Positions 33,842-42,913 of a stretch of DNA of 64,000 bases are shown here, in pieces. The position numbers were made by a program, and so were the translations under genes. The DNA is from Chryseobacterium gleum. Lineage in GTDB: Bacteria > Bacteroidota > Bacteroidia > Flavobacteriales > Flavobacteriaceae. The DNA lies in contig CAMCVI010000006.1 in the NCBI GenBank assembly GCA_945881885.1, forward strand, positions 85,854 to 149,853, read 5' to 3'. Under the pieces are notes generated by a model. The model saw only the letters and a program-made list of their open reading frames with translations, searched no databases and was not told where the DNA came from. Every line of letters begins with the position of its first letter. Positions within the stretch are counted from its first letter, which is position 1.

Positions 33842-33855
33842 ATGCTTGTATTTTT

Positions 33856-34236
33856 CTAATCTTCTTCTTCCTCTTCATCTTCTGAATAGGCTTTTATTTT
33901 ATTTCCATCAGCATCTTCTTCATCGTCTAACTCTATTTTCTCTTCTTCTTCCTCTTCATCTTCTATAACTAAATCTTTAATAGCATCTATACTTACTTCA
34001 GGCGTAATAAAATCTTCCTCTTCATCAAAATTTTCAATTCTATCTGCTAATTTCATACTCACTTTTACTAAATATACAGTATCAGCAGTTTTTACTTCAA
34101 CAGCCTCAATTGCCTCATTTTTAGCATTTTTGAAACGAATTATATCCGAATCATCATATCCATCTGGAAATTTCTCAACCAACAGGTTTAAAATTTCATT
34201 CGTTAATTTTGTGTACTCTACAATTACTCTTTTCAT
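33856..34236 (-). CDS. Acidic conserved protein of unknown function
   Basis: This 126-residue protein has a folded-looking N-terminal part (MKRVIVEYTKLTNEILNLL, VEVKTADTVYLVKVSMKLAD) and a C-terminal 45 residues that are mostly Glu and Asp, including runs EEEEEE. Relatives are often labelled DNA primase, but no primase motif is present here, so I do not use that name. The acidic tail may be disordered. It is a single gene between terminators. Confidence 0.65.
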   Translation of the reverse strand: MKRVIVEYTKLTNEILNLLVEKFPDGYDDSDIIRFKNAKNEAIEAVEVKTADTVYLVKVSMKLADRIENFDEEEDFITPEVSIDAIKDLVIEDEEEEEEKIELDDEEDADGNKIKAYSEDEEEEED

Positions 34237-34322
34237 TTATTTCTTGCCTTAATCAATTTAATTGTCAAATTTAGTATTGAAATTTTAAAATTTAAATTTT
34301 TTTAAAACTTTATTTTTTCTTA

Positions 34323-35297
34323 TTACCAACCTAAAATATAAGCGAAGATTAGCGGTGTTACAATAGTTGCATCAGATTCTACTATGAATTTTGGTGTGTC
34401 TACATCTAGTTTTCCCCAAGTAATTTTTTCGTTAGGCACCGCACCAGAATACGAACCATAACTTGTAGTTGAATCAGAAATCTGACAAAAATAACTCCAA
34501 AATGGTACATCAGTCATTTCCATATCTTGGTATAACATGGGTACAACGCAAATTGGAAAATCTCCTGCAATTCCTCCACCAATTTGGAAGAAACCAATTC
34601 CTTTACCTGCGCAATTTTTTGGATACCAATCGGCCAACCACATCATGTATTCAATACCACTTTTTGTAGTTGAAGCTTTTAATTCCCCTTTAATACAATA
34701 GGATGCAAAAATATTACCCATAGTACTATCTTCCCAACCTGGGACAACAATAGGCAAGTTTTTTTCTGCTGCAGCAACCATCCAAGAATCTTTAGGATCA
34801 ATTTCGTAATATTGTTCTAAAACACCTGAATTAATCATTTGATACATAAATTCGTGAGGAAAATAGCGTTCACCAGATTTGTCTGCTTTATTCCAAATAT
34901 TAAATAAATGCTGTTGCAAACGACGAAATGCTTCTTCTTCAGGAATACAAGTATCTGTAACTCTATTGAAATGATTGTCTAATAAATCTCTTTCTTCTTC
35001 TGGAGATAAATCTCTATAATTTGGCACTCTTTTGTAAGAATTGTGTGCCACTAAATTCATAATATCTTCTTCTAAATTAGCGCCTGTACAAGAAATAATA
35101 TGAATTTTATCTTGACGAATCATTTCTGCTAACGATTTTCCTAACTCGGCTGTACTCATAGCGCCTGCAAGGGTTACCATCATTTTACCGTTGTCTAATA
35201 AATGGGTTTCATATCCTTTTGCAGCATCTACTAAAGCAGCGGCATTAAAATGTAAATAATGTTTTTCTACAAACTGACTAATTGGTCCTTTATTCAT
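34323..35297 (-). CDS. Deoxyhypusine synthase-like polyamine enzyme
   Basis: This 324-residue protein has NAD-site and active-site features of the DHS fold: HIISCTGANLEEDIMNLVAH, GKGIGFFQIGGGIAGDFPI, and KITWGKLDVD, where K296 matches the catalytic lysine of the eukaryotic enzyme. Bacteria lack eIF5A, so modification of that protein is not expected. A polyamine aminobutyl-transfer role, such as homospermidine-type synthesis, is the usual inference. It is five bases downstream of the arginine decarboxylase gene, in one operon. Confidence 0.87.
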   Translation of the reverse strand: MNKGPISQFVEKHYLHFNAAALVDAAKGYETHLLDNGKMMVTLAGAMSTAELGKSLAEMIRQDKIHIISCTGANLEEDIMNLVAHNSYKRVPNYRDLSPEEERDLLDNHFNRVTDTCIPEEEAFRRLQQHLFNIWNKADKSGERYFPHEFMYQMINSGVLEQYYEIDPKDSWMVAAAEKNLPIVVPGWEDSTMGNIFASYCIKGELKASTTKSGIEYMMWLADWYPKNCAGKGIGFFQIGGGIAGDFPICVVPMLYQDMEMTDVPFWSYFCQISDSTTSYGSYSGAVPNEKITWGKLDVDTPKFIVESDATIVTPLIFAYILGW

Positions 35298-35302
35298 GGG
35301 GT

Positions 35303-36718
35303 TTATTTATTATCGTTTTTGTTTTTGTTATATCCTAAAATTTCTAAAACCTGTTCTACCTTTTGTTGTTCAGAAAATACTTCTGTAGCAAAAATTCCGT
35401 TTTTATCTTTATCTATTAAAATGTGTTTGGGTTGTGGTAAAATACAGTGACTCAAACCTCCATAACCACCAATAGATTCTTGATAAGCACCTGTGTTAAA
35501 AAAACCAATATACAATGGCTTTTCTTTGTTGTATTTTGGTAAATATACGGCATTCATGTGTTGTTCTGAATTGTAATAATCGTCTCCATCACAAGTTAAA
35601 CCACCTAAAAGTACCCGCTCATAAATGTCATTCCAGCGGTTTACGGCTAGCATTACATAACGTTTATTAATAGCCCAAGTATCTGGTAAAGTAGTGATAA
35701 ATGAGGAATCAATCATGTTCCAATTTTCTCTATCGTTTTGTTTCTTTTGATATAAAACTTGGTATAGCACCCCGCCAGCTTCACCAACAGTGTAAGAACC
35801 AAATTCTGTAAAAATGTGAGGAACATCAACTTCTGCATCATCACATGCAATTTTTATTTGGTTCAATATTTCATCAACCATATATTGGTAATCATATTCA
35901 AAAGCCAATGAATTTTTGATAGGAAAACCACCACCGATATTTAAACTATCTAATGAAGGACATTCCTTTTTTAAGGCAATGTATACTTTTAAACATTTTA
36001 CCAACTCGTTCCAATAATAAGCTGTGTCATTAATTCCTGCATTAATAAAAAAGTGAAGCATTTTAAGTTCTACTTTTTTATTTTCAGCAATTTGCTTTCT
36101 GTAAAATGGTAAAATATCTTTATAACCGATACCTAAACGAGAAGTGTAAAATTCGAATTTTGGTTCTTCTTCGGCTGCAATTCTAATTCCGATTTTAAAT
36201 TTACCATCAATTTGATCTTGAAGCAAATCTAATTCTTCAAAATTATCAATAACAGGTATGGTATTTTTATGGCCATTATTAATTAAACGCGCAATATTAG
36301 TTACATATTGATCACGTTTAAAACCATTGCAAACAACAAACGAATTTTTATTGATTTTTCCTTGTTCCATAAGGTTTTCAACGATATCGATATCAAAAGC
36401 AGAAGACGTTTCAATATGAATATTGTTTTTAAGAGCTTCATTTAAAATGAATTCAAAATGAGAACTTTTGGTACAATAACAATAAAAATATTTGGCTTCA
36501 TATCCGTGCTTTTCCATAGCATTTCTGAACCACATTTTGGCATTATTGATGTTTTGGGAAATTTTTGGTAAATACGTAAATTTCAATGGCGTACCATATT
36601 GCTCTACTAATTTCATCAAATCAATACCGTGAAATTGCAAATTATCTTTGTTCAAAGTAAATTCTTCCTGTGGGAAATAGAAAGTTTGATTGATAAGGTC
36701 GGAATATTTTGTATTCAT
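35303..36718 (-). CDS. speA: Arginine decarboxylase-like PLP enzyme
   Basis: This 471-residue fold III (alanine-racemase type) decarboxylase has a KFTYLPK-type lysine region near residue 46, LNIGGGFPIKNS (phosphate loop), and FGSYTVGEAGGVLY. The C-terminal region has GDDYYNSEQHMNAVYLP and GGYGGLSHC. It is shorter than E. coli SpeA (about 650), matching the short Bacteroidota form. The product is presumably agmatine. It is operonic with the DHS-like gene; no agmatinase gene is between or beside them here. Specificity (arginine versus ornithine or lysine) is inferred. Confidence 0.8.
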   Translation of the reverse strand: MNTKYSDLINQTFYFPQEEFTLNKDNLQFHGIDLMKLVEQYGTPLKFTYLPKISQNINNAKMWFRNAMEKHGYEAKYFYCYCTKSSHFEFILNEALKNNIHIETSSAFDIDIVENLMEQGKINKNSFVVCNGFKRDQYVTNIARLINNGHKNTIPVIDNFEELDLLQDQIDGKFKIGIRIAAEEEPKFEFYTSRLGIGYKDILPFYRKQIAENKKVELKMLHFFINAGINDTAYYWNELVKCLKVYIALKKECPSLDSLNIGGGFPIKNSLAFEYDYQYMVDEILNQIKIACDDAEVDVPHIFTEFGSYTVGEAGGVLYQVLYQKKQNDRENWNMIDSSFITTLPDTWAINKRYVMLAVNRWNDIYERVLLGGLTCDGDDYYNSEQHMNAVYLPKYNKEKPLYIGFFNTGAYQESIGGYGGLSHCILPQPKHILIDKDKNGIFATEVFSEQQKVEQVLEILGYNKNKNDNK

Positions 36719-36815
36719 TAGGCTATTACTATATTATTTAATTGAAACCCCTACTGGTTTGGCTGAACAAAAGTAAAAATAATATTACTAAAAAAAGAAG
36801 TAATTGAAAAAAAAA

Positions 36816-37886
36816 TTATTTCTTTAAATAATCTTCAAAGGCCAGTAAAATCATTGATTCATCAACTTTTTGATTGATTTTACTTTCTCCAATTTTATTT
36901 AGTAATGTAAATTTTACGTTTCCAAACTCATTTTTTTTATCAAAAACCAATAATTTCAGAATGTTGTGTATATCAGTTTCCTCAAATTGAATTTTTTCAA
37001 AAACATCAGTTATAATGTAATTTATTTCAGCAAATTCTTCTTTAGAAATTAAATTTAATTGAAATGACAGGTGACTTTCTAAAATCATACCAATAGCAAT
37101 AGCTTCGCCGTGAAGTAACTGTTTGTTTTCCTCAAATTCTAAAAAATAACTTTCAATAGCATGGCCTAAGGTATGTCCGAAATTTAATGCTTTTCTGATA
37201 CCATTTTCATTTAAATCCTGGGAAACAATGTCAATTTTAATCTCAATTGATTGTTTTATTAAAACATCTAAATCATCTGTATTTAAGTCATTTAAGTTTT
37301 TTAAAGTATTCCAATATGACTTGTCGTAAATTAAACCATGTTTTAGCATTTCAGCCAATCCAGAACGCATTTGATTTGAAGGTAATGTTTCCAAAAATTT
37401 CGATAGTATAATTACCGATTTAGGTTCGTTTATAACACCAATTTGATTTTTAAGATTGCCTAAATCAACACCGTTTTTTCCTCCAATAGAGGCGTCAACC
37501 ATTGCTAGAAGAGTGGTTGGGATATTAATAAATTCGATACCTCTTTTAAATGTACTGGCTACAAATCCGCCAATATCTGTAATTACTCCGCCGCCTAAAT
37601 TCAATAAAATACTTTTTCTATCAGCTTCTAAGTCTATTAAAGTATGCCATAAATCCATACAGGTATACATGTTTTTATGCTCTTCACCAGCTTCAATTTC
37701 AATAATTTCTATTTCAATTTCTGTTGGCAAATTAGCTAAAAAATATGGCAAGCAATATTCATTTGTATTTTCGTCAACTAAGACAAAAATTTTAGAATAA
37801 GCTTCTGGTTGAAGCAGATTTTGCAAATACGCAAAGCTTTCCTCATTAAAAAATATTGTGCAATTATTAGTTTGAATAGGTGTCAT
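36816..37886 (-). CDS. aroB: 3-dehydroquinate synthase
   Basis: This 356-residue NAD and zinc enzyme has LNLGGGVITDIGGFVASTFKRG, FINIPTTLLAMVDASIGGKNG, SGLAEMLKHGLI and the metal His motif ALNFGHTLGHAIE. It makes dehydroquinate in the shikimate pathway. Length and motifs are complete. AroC, two pathway steps from the end, is encoded 15 kb further on (53288). It is divergent from proline dehydrogenase, with 97 bp between starts. Confidence 0.96.
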   Translation of the reverse strand: MTPIQTNNCTIFFNEESFAYLQNLLQPEAYSKIFVLVDENTNEYCLPYFLANLPTEIEIEIIEIEAGEEHKNMYTCMDLWHTLIDLEADRKSILLNLGGGVITDIGGFVASTFKRGIEFINIPTTLLAMVDASIGGKNGVDLGNLKNQIGVINEPKSVIILSKFLETLPSNQMRSGLAEMLKHGLIYDKSYWNTLKNLNDLNTDDLDVLIKQSIEIKIDIVSQDLNENGIRKALNFGHTLGHAIESYFLEFEENKQLLHGEAIAIGMILESHLSFQLNLISKEEFAEINYIITDVFEKIQFEETDIHNILKLLVFDKKNEFGNVKFTLLNKIGESKINQKVDESMILLAFEDYLKK

Positions 37887-37950
37887 TACTAATTTTATAA
37901 ATTCATCACAAAATAAATTAAAAAAAATGAGAAATCATTAGTTCAATAAG

Positions 37951-37958
37951 TATATTTG
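37951..37958 (+). promoter_or_regulatory. Predicted -7 element of proline dehydrogenase
   Basis: TATATTTG is a perfect -7 box, 25 bp before the ATG at 37984. No TTTG is found at the usual distance upstream, so an activator may help, or the signal is accidental. Confidence 0.4.
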
Positions 37959-37983
37959 CATTCCTTAATATGAATTCAATAAA

Positions 37984-39153
37984 ATGGAGAAAATATTTAA
38001 CAATACGGAAAAAGCCTTTTCGCTAAAATCTAACTCAGAATTAAACCGAGCACACTTTTTATTTCAAATGATTGGGAAACCAGCATTGGTAAAAATAGGC
38101 ACTTCGTTAACCAATTTTGCTTTACAATTTCATTTACCTGTTGAAGGAATTATTAGAAAAACCGTGTTTGATCATTTTTGCGGTGGGGTAAGTGAACAAG
38201 ATTGTTTGCAAGTAGTAGCTAAAATGCATACCAAAGGCGTTTCATCTGTTTTAGATTATTCCGTTGAAGGTAAAGAAGAAGAAGTACAGTTTGACGCCTG
38301 TATGAAAATGACCTTAAAGACAATTGATTTTGCCAAAGAAAACAAAGCCATTCCGTTTGCAGTTTTCAAGCCAACAGGATTAGGAAGAATTGATTTGTAC
38401 GAAAAAGTTGGTTTAAAAGTCACATTGAGCGCCACCGAAAAAGAAGAATGGAATAGAGTAGTGGCACGATTTGAAAAAATATGTCAATATGCCTTTGATA
38501 ATGATGTGCAAATATTAGTTGATGGAGAGGAAACTTGGATGCAAGATGCGGCTGATGATTTAGTCGAACAAATGATGAAAAAATTCAACACCAAAAAAGC
38601 GTTGATTTTTAATACCTTACAATTGTACAGATGGGATAGAGTGCCTTATTTAAAAGCATTACACCAACGAGCAAAAGCAAATGGCTATCATATTGGTATG
38701 AAATTAGTTCGTGGTGCCTATATGGAAAAAGAAGCCAAACGCGCTGAAGAAAAAGGCTATAAAAACCCTATTTGTGAAAACAAACAAGCTACAGATGATA
38801 ATTTTAACGAAGGTTTGAATTACATGCTGGATAATATTACTGAAATGGCAATTTTTGCTGGTACGCACAATGAAGAAAGTTCTTATTTATTGATGAGTAT
38901 GATGCAAGAAAAAGGCATTTCAAATAACGATTCACGCATTTGGTTTGGGCAATTATATGGTATGAGTGACAATATAAGTTATAATTTAGCCGATAATGGT
39001 TATAATGTTGCTAAGTACTTGCCTTTTGGACCCGTAAGAGACGTGATGCCTTATTTAATAAGACGTGCACAAGAAAATACATCCGTAGCGGGGCAAACGG
39101 GAAGAGAATTAGCCTTGATTATTTCGGAACGAAATAGAAGAAAATTGAAATAA
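37984..39153 (+). CDS. Proline dehydrogenase (monofunctional)
   Basis: This 389-residue FAD enzyme has a TIM-barrel PRODH domain: LVDGEETWMQDA, MKLVRGAYMEKEAKRAEEKGY, FAGTHNEESSYLL, FGQLYGMSDNISYNLADNG and YLPFGPVRDVMPYLIRR. It oxidises proline to pyrroline-5-carboxylate and passes electrons to the quinone pool. It lacks the dehydrogenase half of PutA, as in most Bacteroidota, and no P5C dehydrogenase gene is nearby. It is a single gene. Confidence 0.94.
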   Translation: MEKIFNNTEKAFSLKSNSELNRAHFLFQMIGKPALVKIGTSLTNFALQFHLPVEGIIRKTVFDHFCGGVSEQDCLQVVAKMHTKGVSSVLDYSVEGKEEEVQFDACMKMTLKTIDFAKENKAIPFAVFKPTGLGRIDLYEKVGLKVTLSATEKEEWNRVVARFEKICQYAFDNDVQILVDGEETWMQDAADDLVEQMMKKFNTKKALIFNTLQLYRWDRVPYLKALHQRAKANGYHIGMKLVRGAYMEKEAKRAEEKGYKNPICENKQATDDNFNEGLNYMLDNITEMAIFAGTHNEESSYLLMSMMQEKGISNNDSRIWFGQLYGMSDNISYNLADNGYNVAKYLPFGPVRDVMPYLIRRAQENTSVAGQTGRELALIISERNRRKLK

Positions 39154-39220
39154 AATGTAAAAAAAGTTTTTTTTATATAAAAAATTCATAAATTTGATTG
39201 AACTTTTAAATTTATATGAG

Positions 39221-40252
39221 ATGAATAAAAAATTACTTATTTTATGCACAGCATTAGGTGCATTTTCTTTTGCAAACGCGCAAGAGTTTTTTTATGACAA
39301 TTACAACACCCTTACAGTTGGTAATATTGGAACTGACGTAGCGGGAACTGGTTTAGGACAAGGTGGGTACTACACGTTTGGTACTGGTGGCGCTAATACA
39401 AATTTTCAAATTGTAGCTGATACTCCTGCACAAGGAAATGTAGTACAAATGACGGGATCTGCCACTGCTACTGGAACTTGGTTTTTGTTTAAAGATATTA
39501 GTGCCGCATGGACAGCTAGAACTAGTGGAAATAATGTTCTAAATTTAGAGTTTGATATTTTTACAGGTGCTGCTACAACAAGTAAAAATACTGCAAGAGT
39601 TTACATTTATAATAGTGATGGATCAACCGTGTTAGGTGGTTTAAGTTTTAATTTTGAAACTAAAGTTATATCTGGTATTGCATATTATGATAATGCAGGC
39701 ACCCTAAACACTTACTCTTTTAATTTAGGTCCTACAGCTACTCCTGCTCTTACTTTAGCAGCGAGTTCTTGGGTTAGAGTAGGTATTTCATATAACACTA
39801 CTACTAGATTAGTTACTTGGAAAGGTCCCGGATTTTATGGTACAATAACAGGAGCTACTCCTGCAACTGGAACTACCGCTCCTAGTGAAGTTGATTATTT
39901 ACATACTGCCGGAACAGGTAATACAGTTTCAGCCACTTCAAAATTTGATAACTTAATGGTTAGAGCTAACGCAACTGAAAATTTATTAGGGAATTCAAAC
40001 TTTAATTCTTCAACAGCTATTTTTTCAAATATATATCCTAACCCTGTTGTAGATATTGCTTCTATTAACTTAGTTGACGCTACAATTAATGCTATTACAG
40101 TAATGGATATTAACGGTAGAGTAGTAAAATCTGGTAATTCTAATGAATTAGCTAATGCTAAAATAGATTTATCAGAATTAACTGCTGGCATCTATTTAAT
40201 GAAAATTGAAACTGATAAAGGTATTTCAACTGAAAAAATTATCAAAAAATAA
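39221..40252 (+). CDS. Exported protein with T9SS sorting domain
   Basis: The frame is 343 residues from MNKKLLILCTALGAFSFANA (ATG 39221), with a clear signal peptide. The middle (about 25-250) is a beta-sandwich of the LamG/concanavalin kind (FEFDIFTGAATTSK is approximated as NLEFDIFTGAATTSKN; KFDNLMVRAN). The last 80 residues are a T9SS type A domain: FSNIYPNPVVDIASI, DLSELTAGIYLMKIE, ending EKIIKK. It is exported and possibly binds carbohydrate; no enzyme motif is seen. Confidence 0.88.
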   Translation: MNKKLLILCTALGAFSFANAQEFFYDNYNTLTVGNIGTDVAGTGLGQGGYYTFGTGGANTNFQIVADTPAQGNVVQMTGSATATGTWFLFKDISAAWTARTSGNNVLNLEFDIFTGAATTSKNTARVYIYNSDGSTVLGGLSFNFETKVISGIAYYDNAGTLNTYSFNLGPTATPALTLAASSWVRVGISYNTTTRLVTWKGPGFYGTITGATPATGTTAPSEVDYLHTAGTGNTVSATSKFDNLMVRANATENLLGNSNFNSSTAIFSNIYPNPVVDIASINLVDATINAITVMDINGRVVKSGNSNELANAKIDLSELTAGIYLMKIETDKGISTEKIIKK

Positions 40253-40265
40253 TTTTTTATAATTT

Positions 40266-40304
40266 AAAAATCCCGACTTGTCTAAAACATGTCGGGATTT
40301 TTTT
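40266..40304. terminator. Bidirectional intrinsic terminator
   Basis: AAAAATCCCGAC (40266-40277) pairs with GTCGGGATTTTT (40291-40302), with T tracts beyond. It separates the convergent T9SS protein gene and the DCC gene, just touching the stop of the latter. Confidence 0.88.
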
Positions 40305-40722
40305 ATGCAATAAATTTAGCAACTATATCTTCAGAAGGTATCATACAAATCTCCTTTTTACCAAACCAATTGTACCTGTTTTTGGCAATAATATCGTAAA
40401 AAATATTTTTGATACTTGTGGGAACAAAATTAAATAGCAACAATAATTTCACTGAGGAAGACATATGCTTGATGATTCTAAAAACCGCTTCTGATTTAAT
40501 AAAATAAGCATAACCAGGCTCATAAAGAATAATACTGTCCAAAGCGGAATCAATACCTAAATAATTGATTATTTTTTTTCCGGTTTCGCTCTGAATGGCT
40601 ACAAATCTGAAAACATCTTTTTTGTCATTTTTTATGATGAAATTTACTTTATCATTACAAAAATTACAAACGCCATCAAAAAGTATGATTTTTTTATCTT
40701 TAGGTAAATTATAAATATCCAT
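40303..40722 (-). CDS. DCC-family thiol-disulfide oxidoreductase
   Basis: This 139-residue protein has the motif LFDGVCNFCND near residue 15, with CxxC as the redox pair, and RFVAIQSETGKKI, as in DCC (DUF393) proteins. It is thioredoxin-like; its physiological partner is unknown. The start shares one base with the stop of the upstream gene (TAATG), so the two are translationally coupled. Confidence 0.88.
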   Translation of the reverse strand: MDIYNLPKDKKIILFDGVCNFCNDKVNFIIKNDKKDVFRFVAIQSETGKKIINYLGIDSALDSIILYEPGYAYFIKSEAVFRIIKHMSSSVKLLLLFNFVPTSIKNIFYDIIAKNRYNWFGKKEICMIPSEDIVAKFIA

Positions 40723-41117
40723 TACTCGTTTGTTAGTAATTGTATTTGACTTCTATATCTTTCAATTAATAACGTCATCATTCTTTTATTTAAACTAGAA
40801 GAATTTTTTATATAATTTGAATATTCTTCCACAGTAAATAAGCCAATGATAATACCTTTTAGAGCATTTCTGAATTTTATATCTTTTTGAATTACATTTT
40901 CAATGTATTTTTCCTTTTTATCTGGAGAAAGTGTAAAAAATAAACCTTTTTGTTTAACAGCATAATTGATAAAAACGTGAAGTAACAAATCGTTTTGAAA
41001 TTTCAATATTGGTCGTAAGGTATCGTTCTGAAAAGTTTCTTCAGATAAAGTTTCCAAAAAATCAACCCCTAATTTTTCAGATTTAATTGCAGATAATAGC
41101 TCATTTCTAGAGATCAT
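40722..41117 (-). CDS. Small helical protein of unknown function
   Basis: This 131-residue soluble protein is nearly all helical (ISRNELLSAIKSEKLGVDFL, LHVFINYAVKQKGLFFTL, KRMMTLLIERYRSQIQLL). Similar proteins are sometimes called glyoxalase, which the sequence does not support because there are no metal ligands in beta-strand pairs. It sits between the mechanosensitive channel gene and the DCC gene and is coupled to the latter. Confidence 0.6.
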   Translation of the reverse strand: MISRNELLSAIKSEKLGVDFLETLSEETFQNDTLRPILKFQNDLLLHVFINYAVKQKGLFFTLSPDKKEKYIENVIQKDIKFRNALKGIIIGLFTVEEYSNYIKNSSSLNKRMMTLLIERYRSQIQLLTNE

Positions 41118-41140
41118 AATAAATGATTTTAACTTAGTTA

Positions 41141-42400
41141 TTAATCTATATTTAATAAATTTAATTTTTCAGATTTAACATGTTGTACTTCAAATAATTC
41201 TAAATCAAAATAAGGAACAGAAGCGATGATATGATCAAAAATATCAGCCATAATATATTCGTAATTCTCCCATTTTTTATCTTTACTAAAGCAATAAATC
41301 TCTAACGGTATGCCTTTTTCAGTAGGTTGTAAATGTCTGACTAACAAATGCATATCTTTATTAATTCCAGGATGTGTTTCAACATATTTTTGAATATATT
41401 TTCTAAACAAACCTAAATTGGTCATATTTCTACCATTTACATTTAAAGATTTATCAATGTTGTTTGCGATATTGAACTTATCAATATCCGTTTTTCTTTT
41501 ATCGATATAACTCGTAACAAACTGAATGCGTTTAAATGATTCTAACTCTTCATCAGTTACAAACCGAACGGTAGCGCCTTTTATTAAAACATGTCGTTTG
41601 ATTCGTCTTCCGTCGGAATTAATCATACCACGCCAATTTCTAAAACTATCTGAAATTAAACTATAAGTTGGAATAGTGGAGGTAGTATTGTCAAAATTTC
41701 TGACTTTAACTGTTGCCAAATTAATTTCTTCAACTTCGCCATCAGCACCGAATTTATCAACTGTAATCCAATCGCCAATACGAACCATATCGTTAACGGT
41801 TACTTGAATACTAGCAACAAAACCTAAAACGGTATCTCTAAAAACTAAAATTATTAAAGCAGAAATTGATCCAAAAGCAGTTAATAACGAACTCTTTTTA
41901 GTATCAAAAAGCAATAGTATAATAGATAATAAGGCGTAAATCCACAAAACAATCATAATTACTTGAATGTAGCTATCTATGGGTTTATCGTTATATTTGG
42001 GTAATGATTTTAAATAATCTTTTAACGAATTAAAGACACTTCGGACAATGTAAAGCGATAAAATAATAATGAAAATTTTTACGCTTTTTCCAAATAAATT
42101 TTCCCAATACACAAAATCGTCTAAAACAATTGGAAGTTTAATGCTTATAAAATATAGCGGTACTAAGTGCGCAATGTATTTAGCGGTTTTATTGGCTACT
42201 AAAAAATCGTCGAATGTTGATTTTGTATAAGTTGCCACAATAGCCAAACCAATAATTAATATTTTTTTTGCTAAATAATCAATAGCATAAGCCAAAATCA
42301 TTAATACTAATAAATTGACAAACAAATTTCCGTATAAGGTAAAATCTGCACCAAAATCTAGTTTTTTTAATAATGGTTCTATTAGGTCGAAAACTTTCAT
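41141..42400 (-). CDS. MscS-family mechanosensitive channel (YbdG-like)
   Basis: This 419-residue protein has about five membrane segments in the first 205 residues; the last (ALIILVFRDTVLGFVASI) is the pore helix. The beta domain is WITVDKFGADGEVEEINLATVKVRNFDN. RNWRGMINSDGRRIKRHVLI is a marker of the YbdG subgroup, after which comes the C-terminal alpha/beta domain. It opens under membrane tension at low osmolarity. Twenty-three bases separate it from the next gene of the minus-strand operon. Confidence 0.9.
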   Translation of the reverse strand: MKVFDLIEPLLKKLDFGADFTLYGNLFVNLLVLMILAYAIDYLAKKILIIGLAIVATYTKSTFDDFLVANKTAKYIAHLVPLYFISIKLPIVLDDFVYWENLFGKSVKIFIIILSLYIVRSVFNSLKDYLKSLPKYNDKPIDSYIQVIMIVLWIYALLSIILLLFDTKKSSLLTAFGSISALIILVFRDTVLGFVASIQVTVNDMVRIGDWITVDKFGADGEVEEINLATVKVRNFDNTTSTIPTYSLISDSFRNWRGMINSDGRRIKRHVLIKGATVRFVTDEELESFKRIQFVTSYIDKRKTDIDKFNIANNIDKSLNVNGRNMTNLGLFRKYIQKYVETHPGINKDMHLLVRHLQPTEKGIPLEIYCFSKDKKWENYEYIMADIFDHIIASVPYFDLELFEVQHVKSEKLNLLNID

Positions 42401-42441
42401 TAAAGAAAAAATTTATTTTTTAATTTGAAATATGGAAAAAT

Positions 42442-42729
42442 TTAAGCATTTTGGTTTAAATATTTTCTATCGACCCAAAATGTTCCAAACGGAATAAATG
42501 AGGCTAATATAATGATACTAAAATCTTTTAACTTCCAGTTTTTTTCATCTTTTAATAAAAATGCCAATATTATGTATAAAATAAATAATATGCCATGAAG
42601 CATTCCGAAAGGTTTTAGAATTAATTTATAAGTTTCAAAATAATTTGGTTTAAGAACCAACATATTAAAAATTAAAATTAAAAAAGAAATTCCTTCAAGT
42701 AGTGCTATTTTTTTAAACCAGTTTAACAT
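42442..42729 (-). CDS. DUF3817 small membrane protein
   Basis: This 95-residue protein has three membrane segments (about 10-27, 43-60 and 70-86), with the conserved ALLEGISFLIL start and KPFGMLHGILFILY in the middle, matching DUF3817 (YdzA-like). Its function is unknown; such proteins appear near transporters. It is 41 bp upstream of mscS in the same direction. Confidence 0.82.
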   Translation of the reverse strand: MLNWFKKIALLEGISFLILIFNMLVLKPNYFETYKLILKPFGMLHGILFILYIILAFLLKDEKNWKLKDFSIIILASFIPFGTFWVDRKYLNQNA

Positions 42730-42913
42730 TTTCGTTTATATTATATAATTACTACAAAACTAAATAATGTTTAGCAATAATTACACTATTTAAGATAAAT
42801 TTACATATTATTAATGAATTATAATATACATTATGTAAAATAGATTATTTTGAAATAGGTATATAATAATAGAATAATTTGTTTAAATTTGGAATGTATT
42901 TACCACTCCTATC

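Noticed and set aside
33856..34236. Label DNA primase for the acidic protein
   Set aside because: No zinc finger or TOPRIM motif is present; the name appears to be an inherited mislabel.
36741..36760. Small hairpin AAACC/GGTTT in the leader of the arginine decarboxylase gene
   Set aside because: Five pairs only, no T-run and no alternative structure; not enough for a regulatory call.
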